NCBI GenBank assembly: GCA_965220955.1
Contig: CBDCRK010000018.1
Coordinates: forward strand, 1-9,619
Direction of reading: 5' to 3'
Source: CBDCRK01 sp965220955
GTDB taxonomy: Bacteria > Desulfobacterota > Binatia > Bin18 > CBDCRK01
DNA: 9,619 nucleotides
The notes below the pieces were generated by a model. It did not search any database, was not told the DNA's origin, and worked only from the letters and a program-made list of their open reading frames with translations. Within the stretch, counting starts at the first letter, position 1; each line of letters opens with the position of its first letter. The position numbers and the translations under genes are program-made. This document shows positions 1 to 5,689 of the stretch, piece by piece.

Positions 1-696
1 GGTCGGGAGGGGTATTGCCAGAACGCGTGTAGGTACCCCCTTTGGCCAGATAGCTGGAGATTTGGGTAACCAGCGGACCCATGGCCGCATCATAAAGAGA
101 GGTCTCTACAAAAGCTCCTCTCCGGTTCGGTTCCGCTGATACAGCGCAGCCAGGACCCCTGCGGCCAAGTGAATCCCACCCAAAATGTCCATAATAGGCG
201 GCCCTGCTTTCAGCGGGGGGCCGTCAGGAAAGCCGGTTGTGCTCATAATCCCAGACATGGCCTGAATAATGGGGTCAAAGGCAGGATAGGAGCTATACGG
301 ACCAGTCTGTCCATAGCCAGTACTCGAGGCATATACTAAGCTGGGGTTAAGCTGCTTCAAGACCTTATACCCTAGCCCCAGCCGATCCATAACCCCAACC
401 GCAAAGTTCTCCACTACCACATCAGCGTGTGTTACCAACTCCTTGAACAACTCCTGTCCACGTGGGGCTTTTAGGTTCAGGGTAATACCCTTCTTGTTGG
501 AGTTGAGCATTACAAAGGGAAAACTCTCCCGAGAAGCTCCCGGTATGGGAAAGATCGTTCGGGCCCTCTCTCCTTGGCGTGGTGGCTCCACTTTGATCAC
601 TTCTGCTCCCAGGAAGCCAAGAACCAGGGTAGAATAGGGACCGTTATAGAAGTGGGTCAAATCAATAACCCGCACGTCATCTAATGCATTGGCCAT
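1..696 (-). pseudogene. CaiB/BaiF family III CoA-transferase, frameshifted and cut by the window edge
   Basis: Family III CoA-transferases move CoA between an acyl-CoA and a free carboxylic acid through an aspartyl-CoA intermediate in the cytoplasm. The first frame starts at the ATG ending at 696, preceded by AAGGAAGG, and carries the family pattern: VRVIDLTHFYNGPYST near residues 8-23, LGAEVIKVEPP at 29-39, SGYG-like SSTGYGQTGP at 124-133, and the expected nucleophile Asp170 in GPPIMDILGG. It stops at TAG 106-108 after TGEELL. In the -1 frame, starting with the GTA codon at 109-107, translation continues as VETSLYDAAMGPLVTQ and stays open to base 1. The family normally reads TGEGQYVDVSLYD here, so one base is missing, most simply one T in a run of four on the coding strand. 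Either the gene is inactivated or the read has a homopolymer error. The substrate cannot be told from the sequence. Confidence 0.85.
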
Positions 697-825
697 GTGT
701 CCTTCCTTATAGATAGAATGCTAAGAATTCATCCCATAGAAATAGCCTGAAATCAAAGGAATGTTAGTACTAGGGTTACAATGAGAGTGGGGCAAGCTTA
801 GCGCACCAGGGCAGGGAGCCAGCAA

Positions 826-1533
826 TCAAGCCATATATCTCGCAATGTCCATGATCGTTGCATAAACCATCACTCCAATAATTAGCAGGAGCCCGACCAG
901 GGCGAATGAAACCTGGAATCGCAAAAGCCGTCGATCAAGTTTCGCTAGAATATGCAAGAGAATCTTCCCGCCATCAAGAATCGGGATGGGCAGCATGTTT
1001 ATCACCGCCAGGTTAAGACTCAGAATGATTGCTAACCCTAGCCACTTGGTGATCCCTACTAACGTGGCGCCATACATAACAATCCCTACTGGGCCCGAAA
1101 GCTGTCCAGGGTCGGAAACGATCTGCGGAAGGGCCAGGTATATTTGCCAGAGTACCATAGTGGCCTGAACAAACGGAGCGATCAATACGTGGGCAAAAGA
1201 TGCCCCATTGGTATAGATGTTCAAGACGGCGAATAGTGGAATCACTACCAGCATATTCGCTAGTGGACCGCCAGCAAAGAAGGCAATCCGCCTCCTTAAG
1301 GGAACAGCGAAGAACTCCGCCTCTTCCTCAAATGAGGGCAGGATATACCCCCCAATAGGTAGCATAGCAAGGATATACTCCGTCCCTTTATACTTCCTCG
1401 ACCAGAGCCGAGGGCCAATGCCGAGCGAGAAGCGAGCTATGGGAATTCCTCCCCACTTGGCCGCCACAAAGTGACCCAGTTCGTGAATCAGAATAAGCAC
1501 GCCCAGCATCAAAACCATCAGTGCATACATCAT
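826..1533 (-). CDS. Site-2-type M50 zinc metalloprotease, short form without PDZ
   Basis: This is an integral membrane zinc protease of the site-2 protease family, whose members cut transmembrane segments of substrates such as anti-sigma factors. The 235-residue protein has the zinc motif HELGH at 17-21 in its first hydrophobic segment, GGP-AN at 88-93, and the second active-site motif LPIPILDGG at 181-189, giving His17, His21, Glu18 and Asp187 as likely active residues. Hydrophobic stretches lie near 1-25, 83-108, 117-135, 147-183 and 207-229. RseP-type proteins are about 450 residues with one or two PDZ domains. Here only a short linker, with DPGQLSGPVGI at 141-151, separates the hydrophobic segments, so the protein has the catalytic core alone. 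AAGGAGG at 1544-1550 supports the start at 1533. No substrate or anti-sigma gene is adjacent, and its role is not known from context. Confidence 0.87.
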   Translation of the reverse strand: MMYALMVLMLGVLILIHELGHFVAAKWGGIPIARFSLGIGPRLWSRKYKGTEYILAMLPIGGYILPSFEEEAEFFAVPLRRRIAFFAGGPLANMLVVIPLFAVLNIYTNGASFAHVLIAPFVQATMVLWQIYLALPQIVSDPGQLSGPVGIVMYGATLVGITKWLGLAIILSLNLAVINMLPIPILDGGKILLHILAKLDRRLLRFQVSFALVGLLLIIGVMVYATIMDIARYMA

Positions 1534-1679
1534 ATGGGTCCTACCTCCTTGTGGTGTATAGACGCCTTAACAAAACCTCGCCCCGAGACTGCCTAAAAAA
1601 ATAGAGAAGCCTATAGGTGTTAAAACAGGCTGAATCTTAACACCCTTACTGAGCATGCTTCAAGCAATGTGTCAATTGT

Positions 1680-1890
1680 ATTAGGCCATGTATCTTGCTG
1701 TCTAACACCGCTGCGTGATCGGGTGATAAATTCACCAACTACTGTCTTCTTAACCAGCTCGGCCACCCGATTCCAGGGCTCGCTCCGGGTCCCACACCTC
1801 CCAACCCTACGGCGCAGTATGGACAAACGCTGGGGACCGCCTTGGCATCCTTAATACGTAAATACGTAACTCTTGCGCCCGTTAAGCGGG
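1680..1890 (-). pseudogene. Decayed fragment of a molybdopterin formate dehydrogenase alpha subunit
   Basis: The minus strand from about 1890 to 1796 reads LRIKDAKAVPSVCPYCAVG in one frame. This resembles the 4Fe-4S binding segment near the N-terminus of FdnG-type formate dehydrogenase alpha subunits, which have CxYCxVGCG. The next expected cysteine is replaced by LGG. After a gap, WDPERALE (1771-1794) appears in a second frame and RVAELVKKT (1743-1769) in a third. Together they match the W-x-x-ALERVAELVKKT stretch that follows the Fe-S domain in the same family. Three frames, lost sequence and no start codon mean this is debris, not a gene. A 68-codon open frame at 1620-1826 is a by-product of it. 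The family match is from memory of conserved motifs; order and spacing agree, but the downstream part (1620-1740) is not recognisable. Confidence 0.55.
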
Positions 1891-1930
1891 TTATGGGGCA
1901 AGGAAAAAGTTAATAGGGTAGGGGCAATGC

Positions 1931-1959
1931 TTGATCTCTTCTCGTTCCCGACATATGTC
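1931..1959 (+). promoter_or_regulatory. Possible weak sigma-70 promoter upstream of the aldo/keto reductase
   Basis: TTGATC (1931-1936) and TATGTC (1954-1959) are separated by 17 bases, about 85 bases before the reductase start. The -10 match is poor (3 of 6). It overlaps a perfect 10-bp palindrome, GACATATGTC (1950-1959), which could be an operator. This is only suggestive. No other stronger promoter was seen in 1891-2030. Confidence 0.25.
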
Positions 1960-2043
1960 AGTATTACAGAGTGTGAAGCGGAACATAGCGAATGCCAGAT
2001 CCACAATTCGCAGTCTATTATCTACCGTTAAAGGAGGAAGACT

Positions 2044-3051
2044 ATGAAAACTAAACGCATGGGGCGTACCGGCCTAAAAGTGTCCGAGATCTGCCTGGGG
2101 ACTATGACCTTTGGCCGTCAATGTGACGAGGCTAAAAGCTTTGCCATTATGGATACGGCAGTGGAGCAGGGGGTGGATTTCTTTGACACGGCCGATGTCT
2201 ATCCCGTAGGGGGTAATATTGATACGGTTGGCCGTAGTGAGGAGATTGTAGGTCAGTGGCTTAAGGGACGTAGGGATCAGATTGTACTAGCCACCAAGTG
2301 CTGGGGGGCCATGAGCCGTAGGCCTAATGATCAGGGGCTTTCCCGTAAGCACATCTTTGCTGCCATTGAGGCTAGTCTACGTCGATTGCAGACCGACTAC
2401 GTTGATCTTTACCAGGTCCATGCTCCAGACCTGAACACACCCCTGGATGAGACGCTGAGGGCGCTTGATGACCTGGTGCACCAGGGCAAGGTACGCTACC
2501 TGGGATGCTCCAATTTTCAAGGCTGGCTGCTAGCGTGTGCCCTGTGGACAAGTGACAAGTATGGGCTAGCGCGGTTTGACTGTGTACAGCCACGCTATAA
2601 CCTGCTGTTTCGTGAAATTGAGAACGAACTGTTACCCTTATGCCGTAACCAAGGGGTAGGAGTTATTCCGTATAATCCTCTGGCTGGCGGATTTTTAACT
2701 GGAAAGCATAAGCCCAATGCCGAGCCGACCGAAGGAACTCGCTTTGCCCTGGCTGGTCGGACTAGCACCATGTATCGCCAGCGCTACTGGCAAGAAGCCC
2801 AATTTGCGGCAGTGGCTCATTTGCAGGAGTTCTTTGCGGCTCGTAACAAGTCGCTGACCCAGGTGGCGGTGGCCTGGGTGCTGGCCCAGCCGGATATTAC
2901 CTCGCCCATAGTTGGTGCGACCTCGCCCGAGCAACTGCGCCAATCCCTGGCTGCAACCGACCTCACTTTGGATGAAGAGGAAATGGAGGTTTGCAACGAG
3001 GTGTGGGTTTCACTCCCCCGTCTCAGTGACCCAGCCGTGGCGTTGCGATAG
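2044..3051 (+). CDS. NADPH-dependent aldo/keto reductase
   Basis: This is a cytoplasmic (beta/alpha)8-barrel oxidoreductase that reduces aldehydes or ketones with NAD(P)H. The 335-residue protein is full length for the YajO/YghZ-like branch of the family. The complete catalytic tetrad is visible: Asp48 and Tyr53 in FFDTADVY, Lys85 in LATKCWG and His126 in YQVHAPD. Cofactor-binding segments follow in the usual order: GCSNFQGW around 154-161, QPRYNLL at 182-188, PYNPLAGGFLTG at 209-220, and the nucleotide phosphate loop GATSPEQLRQSL at 291-302. AAAGGAGG seven bases before the ATG fixes the start. The gene stands alone on the plus strand, diverging from the formate dehydrogenase debris and the protease. 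Its natural substrate cannot be inferred. Confidence 0.93.
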   Translation: MKTKRMGRTGLKVSEICLGTMTFGRQCDEAKSFAIMDTAVEQGVDFFDTADVYPVGGNIDTVGRSEEIVGQWLKGRRDQIVLATKCWGAMSRRPNDQGLSRKHIFAAIEASLRRLQTDYVDLYQVHAPDLNTPLDETLRALDDLVHQGKVRYLGCSNFQGWLLACALWTSDKYGLARFDCVQPRYNLLFREIENELLPLCRNQGVGVIPYNPLAGGFLTGKHKPNAEPTEGTRFALAGRTSTMYRQRYWQEAQFAAVAHLQEFFAARNKSLTQVAVAWVLAQPDITSPIVGATSPEQLRQSLAATDLTLDEEEMEVCNEVWVSLPRLSDPAVALR

Positions 3052-3099
3052 ATGGGTGTTTGGAGATAGTTACCATATCTTCTAAAAGCCCATAGTAAG

Positions 3100-3313
3100 A
3101 TGACAAACAGGGTCTGGGAGTTGAAGGAGAATGGCCGTGACGCAATCGTTAGAGGGATTAGTTAACCTGCCAGCGGCTAGAGCGCTTTCTGAGGGAGAAA
3201 TTGTTACCGCCACTACCTTGAAGGAACAGCCGCCAATCCTAAGGCGGTTGAGTTTGAGTGGCGAGTCCCTCTAATGGTGGAACGAGCGCACCGGATCATG
3301 GCCGAGGCCTAAA
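3100..3313 (+). pseudogene. Possible remnant of an unidentified gene in shifting frames
   Basis: Three adjacent open stretches lie just downstream of the reductase. MTNRVWELKENGRDAIVRG begins at ATG 3100 and stops soon after. A 47-codon frame begins at 3131 after AAGGAG and ends at 3274. The third frame reads RHYLEGTAANPKAVEFEW and continues through VERAHRIMAEA to a stop at 3311-3313. The last stretch has a convincingly protein-like composition and ends in a natural-looking amphipathic helix, so this may be a decayed gene with several frameshifts. I do not recognise the family. The 47-codon frame could instead be a real small gene, but nothing supports a function. Confidence 0.25.
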
Positions 3314-3351
3314 AACGAGCTACCCCGCCATCAGCTATTAGAGCAAAGATG

Positions 3352-3379
3352 GTCACACCACTGCGTCTGCTGGTGTGAC
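3352..3379 (+). other. Stem-loop with perfect 9-bp stem
   Basis: GTCACACCA (3352-3360) and TGGTGTGAC (3371-3379) are perfect inverted repeats around a 10-base loop. It lies 300 bases after the reductase stop. No T-run follows on the plus strand, and no clear one on the minus strand, so it is not a standard intrinsic terminator. It could be an operator, an RNA hairpin or a transposon end. The rest of 3314-3430 shows nothing recognisable. Confidence 0.45.
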
Positions 3380-3432
3380 GGGAAGCCGATCTTACACTCT
3401 ACTCTGGCCGCATATTTTATCTTGCAGTTTCA

Positions 3433-3458
3433 TATCAATTGGATATATCATATTGATA
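3433..3458 (+). promoter_or_regulatory. AT-rich dyad, possible activator site
   Basis: TATCAAT (3433-3439) and ATTGATA (3452-3458) form an inverted repeat with 12 bases between. A third ATTGATA is at 3522-3528. The stretch 3410-3540 is clearly more AT-rich than the flanking genes. The dyad lies about 120-145 bases upstream of the sigma-54-like promoter at 3578, a usual distance for enhancer-binding activators. Its activator role is an inference from position only. Confidence 0.3.
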
Positions 3459-3577
3459 AAGAAAGCTAAAACCATGTCGACACTGAAATTAAACTTCAAG
3501 TCCTAAAATAAAGGAAAATATATTGATATTAACATCTTAGTAGCTTATACCAGCACAAATTGGAGGCTGATTCCATT

Positions 3578-3592
3578 TGGCACAGTTCCTGC
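3578..3592 (+). promoter_or_regulatory. Sigma-54-type promoter (-24/-12) before the 114-residue protein gene
   Basis: TGGCAC (3578-3583), five bases, then CTGC (3589-3592) matches the sigma-54 consensus TGGCAC-N5-TTGC, with the required GG and GC dinucleotides 12 bases apart. It is on the plus strand about 70 bases before the gene at 3662 and would start transcription near 3603. No sigma-70 pair with a usable spacer was found here. Functional use requires RpoN and an activator, neither of which lies in the window. Confidence 0.5.
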
Positions 3593-3661
3593 CCTATAAA
3601 ACTTTCATAAAGAAGATGGATTCTAAAAGAAAGGCAGCGTGACTATAGGAGGCTATTATCC

Positions 3662-4006
3662 ATGCTCAACGATATTGTCACTACTGAAGACTCTTCTTCA
3701 TTGCTCCCCGAAACTGAAACTATCTTACCCTGCCAATTCTCTGAGCAGATGGGTAGCGAATCCTCTGAACAACCAGAAAAGCGTCTTATGCTGGCGGTGC
3801 TGGAAGACGCTATTGCGACCTTTAAAAGGTGCTCTTTGGCGGATACCCGAAGGAAGCGCCGTTTGCTTAGCGAGATAGAAGAGTGGTTTTCCTCTACAGA
3901 TGTGAAGTGGCCATTTTCTTTTCAGAACATCTGTGCCGCTCTTGGTATTGACGCCAACTATCTGCTCTGGGGCTTGGCTCGGTGGAGAGCCCATCAGGTT
4001 TCATAA
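3662..4006 (+). CDS. Conserved small protein of unknown function with helix-turn-helix-like C-terminus
   Basis: This is a 114-residue soluble protein with no signal peptide or membrane segment. Residues 1-38 are polar, acidic and serine-rich, probably disordered. From residue 40 there is a compact helical region: EKRLMLAVLEDAIATFKR (39-56), a basic cluster DTRRKRR (61-67), EIEEWFSS (71-78), and the strongly patterned WPFSFQNICAALGIDANYL (83-101) followed by GLARWRA. The final part, an aromatic W-x-FSF-x-x-IC-x-x-LG-x-D-x-x-YL pattern, looks like a helix-turn-helix and is recalled from many short uncharacterised proteins of environmental bacteria. AGGAGG at 3647-3652, nine bases before the ATG, fixes the start. 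It has its own upstream promoter candidate and ends 25 bases before a repeat copy. DNA binding is possible but not shown; I cannot name a function. Confidence 0.75.
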   Translation: MLNDIVTTEDSSSLLPETETILPCQFSEQMGSESSEQPEKRLMLAVLEDAIATFKRCSLADTRRKRRLLSEIEEWFSSTDVKWPFSFQNICAALGIDANYLLWGLARWRAHQVS

Positions 4007-4031
4007 CAGTCGTGATTTCAGCTCCCTCCCT

Positions 4032-4167
4032 GGGGCAAGCCACGACTCGGAACAGTAGTGATGGAAGTGTTCTTTTAGTGCCCACTAAAGAGCATCTTCT
4101 TTGCACGAGGGAAGAGCACCGGGACTGACGGGGCGATTTCCTCCCATTCCGGGTCGTGGCGCTTGCC
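4032..4167. repeat. Direct repeat copy A (136 bp) with imperfect terminal inverted repeats
   Basis: This segment matches 6294-6429 base for base at a constant offset of 2262, with about 10 mismatches and no gaps. Its ends are inverted repeats. GGCAAGCCACGACTCGGAA (4034-4052) matches the reverse complement of 4147-4167 at 18 of 19 bases with a 2-base gap. TCCCT occurs directly on both sides (4027-4031 and 4168-4172), which could be a 5-bp target duplication. On the minus strand it encodes the last 30 residues and stop of the ORF ending at 4075, plus about 43 noncoding bases. A short dyad, TTTAGTG-CC-CACTAAA, surrounds the stop codon. It may be a MITE-like element or a duplicated 3' end of the phosphotransferase gene. 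Confidence 0.85.
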
Positions 4168-4491
4168 TCCCTCAGGATAAAACGCGCCCCAGTAGAAATC
4201 CCAAGCACTACCGCGCCCCCAGTCGTTCTTGAGAATACGGGCGAAGCCCCCGCTCTCGGTCTTCATTCGCTCCTTAATCTGGGCCGGTAGTTGAGTAGCC
4301 ACTTGGCGGAAAAGTTGCTGGAATGGCTCCTCAACGTGTCCTTTGAACTCCTTCTTGTGTGTCAGGTAGAACTCGCGCGTTGGCTTATCATGCAGTTGTG
4401 CAAGGAGATCGGAGGTCCGAGCGGAGAAAGGGCATTCGGGGTGTAGTTCGGCGTCGTCGTCTGCTGACGGGGCCTGGTGATCCAAAGTCAT
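4075..4491 (-). CDS. Truncated DUF2461-like (McrB-associated) N-terminal domain fused to a repeat-encoded tail
   Basis: The 138-residue product begins with an acidic leader, then has a DUF2461-like region: LLAQLHDKPTREFYLTHKKE (29-48), HVEEPFQQLFRQVATQLP (52-69), and FARILKNDWGRGSAWDFYWG (88-107) up to FYPEGGKR. From memory, this pattern is found at the N-terminus of some McrB-type AAA+ restriction proteins, where the domain continues well beyond GGKR. Here it is cut at that point, and the last 30 residues (RHDPEWEEIAPSVPVLF onward) come from repeat copy A, nearly identical to the end of the unrelated phosphotransferase at 6337-7359. The ATG overlaps the TGA of the methylase remnant upstream (ATGA), the coupling expected in a restriction-modification operon. 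It is probably a non-functional chimera, though it could still be translated. The family assignment is moderate; the shared tail is directly seen. Confidence 0.6.
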   Translation of the reverse strand: MTLDHQAPSADDDAELHPECPFSARTSDLLAQLHDKPTREFYLTHKKEFKGHVEEPFQQLFRQVATQLPAQIKERMKTESGGFARILKNDWGRGSAWDFYWGAFYPEGGKRHDPEWEEIAPSVPVLFPRAKKMLFSGH

Positions 4492-4640
4492 GCTGCTACC
4501 CCCTTGATGATCTGGATTTCCTCGTCAGTCAGTCCGTACGGCTTGTACACCAGCCGGTCGATTTCCCGGTTCGTCGAGTTGGCCTACCGCTGGAGGGCAG
4601 TCTTCGCCATTGTCAACTGCTTGTGCAAAGCAGGCAATTC
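4488..4640 (-). pseudogene. C-terminal remnant of a DNA adenine methylase (Eco57I/type II restriction enzyme-methylase group)
   Basis: Reading the minus strand from 4640, the frame gives ELPALHKQLTMAKTALQR, a TAG stop, then ANSTNREIDRLVYKPYGLTD and EEIQIIKGVAA, ending at TGA 4490-4488. ALHKQL-x-AKT, LQRQI-x-x-TD-x-x-ID and LVY-x-LYGLT-x-EEI are the characteristic extreme C-terminus of large N6-adenine methylases of restriction systems. The TAG sits exactly where that family usually has Gln (CAG), so one C-to-T change explains it. No catalytic NPPY motif or other methylase sequence precedes it. Upstream is hicB, whose stop codon immediately precedes the remnant in the same frame. The methylase gene has therefore been deleted up to its last ~50 codons, leaving the downstream gene coupled by ATGA. 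Confidence 0.7.
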
Positions 4641-4862
4641 TTAGGACGCAACCCGGTAAATAGCGGGCCGATATCTGGGCCGGGGAATAGGTTTACCCTC
4701 AGCACGGGCCGCCTCAAGCCAGGCTGCTTTGGCAATCTCCACCTCGCGAACGGCTTCCTCAGGCGTCGCCCCGAAAGCGGAGCAAAATTTCAGATCAGGG
4801 ATATCGGCAATATAGCCACCATCCTCTTCACTGTAGAAGACATTAATGTGATAGTCTTTCAT
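4641..4862 (-). CDS. hicB: HicB-family antitoxin
   Basis: HicB-family proteins neutralise the HicA RNase toxin by direct binding. The 73-residue protein has the partial RNase H fold signature: MKDYHINVFYSEEDGGYIAD (1-20), IPDLKFCSAFG (21-31), the helix TPEEAVREVEIAKAAWLEAA (33-52) and the end motif GKPIPRPRYRP (56-66). Its length fits the short HicB form without the C-terminal helix-turn-helix or ribbon-helix-helix DNA-binding domain, so autoregulation by this protein alone is less likely. The ATG overlaps the hicA stop (4859-4862, ATGA), so translation is coupled, and the toxin-first order is typical of hicAB. Directly after its stop comes the methylase remnant in the same reading frame. The protein looks intact. 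Confidence 0.85.
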   Translation of the reverse strand: MKDYHINVFYSEEDGGYIADIPDLKFCSAFGATPEEAVREVEIAKAAWLEAARAEGKPIPRPRYRPAIYRVAS

Positions 4863-5113
4863 GAGTCCTCTCCCATTTTCAGATTGTACTGCTCTACCAG
4901 CGTTAAAAACTGACGGACTTGGTACGGTTTCGCCTTCCCTCCTTGGCTTTGTAGATTCACCAGTTCTGGTACCTGGGGATGGACAAAAACATGGTGGCTC
5001 CCGCTGACTCGCGACAAACGGAACCCAAAGGCTTCAACAAGCGCAACCATCTCGTTGAATCGGATATTCTTTGAGCCAGCCAGTGCCTTCTCAAGCGGCT
5101 TACGCTTCCTCAT
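4859..5113 (-). CDS. hicA: HicA-family mRNA interferase toxin
   Basis: HicA toxins have a double-stranded-RNA-binding-like fold and cleave mRNA, stopping translation. The 84-residue protein shows NEMVALVEAFGFRLSRVSGS (20-39) followed by HHVFVHP, containing the G-S-H-H motif with the expected catalytic histidine at 40 or 41. NLQSQGGKAKPYQVRQFLTL (53-72) follows, the usual second half of the domain. The N-terminal ~16 residues are basic and longer than in the shortest HicA proteins. The ATG at 5113 is preceded by AGGAAGGA at a rather long distance (about 12 bases), so initiation may be weak. It overlaps hicB by four bases. It seems intact. Alternative family: none seriously competing. Confidence 0.85.
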   Translation of the reverse strand: MRKRKPLEKALAGSKNIRFNEMVALVEAFGFRLSRVSGSHHVFVHPQVPELVNLQSQGGKAKPYQVRQFLTLVEQYNLKMGEDS

Positions 5114-5262
5114 GGACTGAACTCGTCCTTCCTCAGCCTATACAGCTGCAGTTTGCTCCACTAAACAAGTCTTGTGTCAGCCCAGGTCCAGTATTGAGAA
5201 GATTGAGCTTATCGGAGCACGGTACCAGCACGCTGTTTTGGACCCATCTTTTGTCAACGTGG

Positions 5263-5685
5263 TCAATAATCTCCGATCCAGTGCACATAAGGAAGGTGCC
5301 TGACCCGCTGATAGAGTTTGCGGTCGGCAGTGACAAAAGGGAAGGTTAGTCTTTGGGCCAGAGCCAGGTACAGAGCATCATAGAAGGCACAGTTGTATTG
5401 GTGAACCAAAAGGTAGGCCAAGAAAATAAGCTCCCCGTCGCTCACAGTCTTCAGCCCAAGGGCCAGGAACTCCTCAATGGCTTCTTTCCCCTGCTCTTGA
5501 GTAATGCGAGGTTTCCGACCTTGGGTGGCTACTGTAATGGCTGAAGGGACCTCATAGCGGATGTGGTCGGGAGCTAAAAGCTCTACCTGACCTTGAGCGA
5601 AGCGGGTCAGAATAAGCGTTGCCTTATCCGCGTATTCTTCATCAGCTAAATGCCACTTAGCTGCAACAGAGGCGTCTACCACCAA
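5263..5685 (-). CDS. PIN-domain RNase toxin, VapC-like
   Basis: PIN-domain toxins are Mg-dependent RNases that cut tRNA or rRNA. With the TTG start at 5685 the protein has 140 residues, the usual VapC length, and begins MVVDASVAAKW. All four metal-binding acids are present: Asp4, Glu45 in PDHIRYEV, Asp103 in CAFYDALYLALA and Asp121 in FVTADRKLY. The open frame extends to 5748, but the additional residues are not conserved and contain a glycine/arginine-rich stretch read from the upstream gene in another frame. Starting at TTG 5685 places the gene four bases after the stop of its partner at 5690, as usual for vapBC pairs; an immediately following GTG is also possible. The upstream order (partner first) supports a toxin-antitoxin pair. 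Confidence 0.85.
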   Translation of the reverse strand: MVVDASVAAKWHLADEEYADKATLILTRFAQGQVELLAPDHIRYEVPSAITVATQGRKPRITQEQGKEAIEEFLALGLKTVSDGELIFLAYLLVHQYNCAFYDALYLALAQRLTFPFVTADRKLYQRVRHLPYVHWIGDY

Positions 5686-5689
5686 GGCT

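Noticed and set aside
1853..1870. Tandem repeat AATACGTA x2
   Set aside because: Only two units within the formate dehydrogenase debris, where they are explained by codons for the recognisable VTYLRI stretch.
4359..4913. A 184-codon plus-strand open frame
   Set aside because: It lies antisense to the DUF2461-like fragment, the methylase remnant and hicB, has no ribosome site, and its translation is arginine-rich without domain-like pattern.
5210..5277. Inverted repeat ATCGGAG / CTCCGAT
   Set aside because: Seven bases with a 54-base loop, expected by chance and unsupported by promoter or terminator features.
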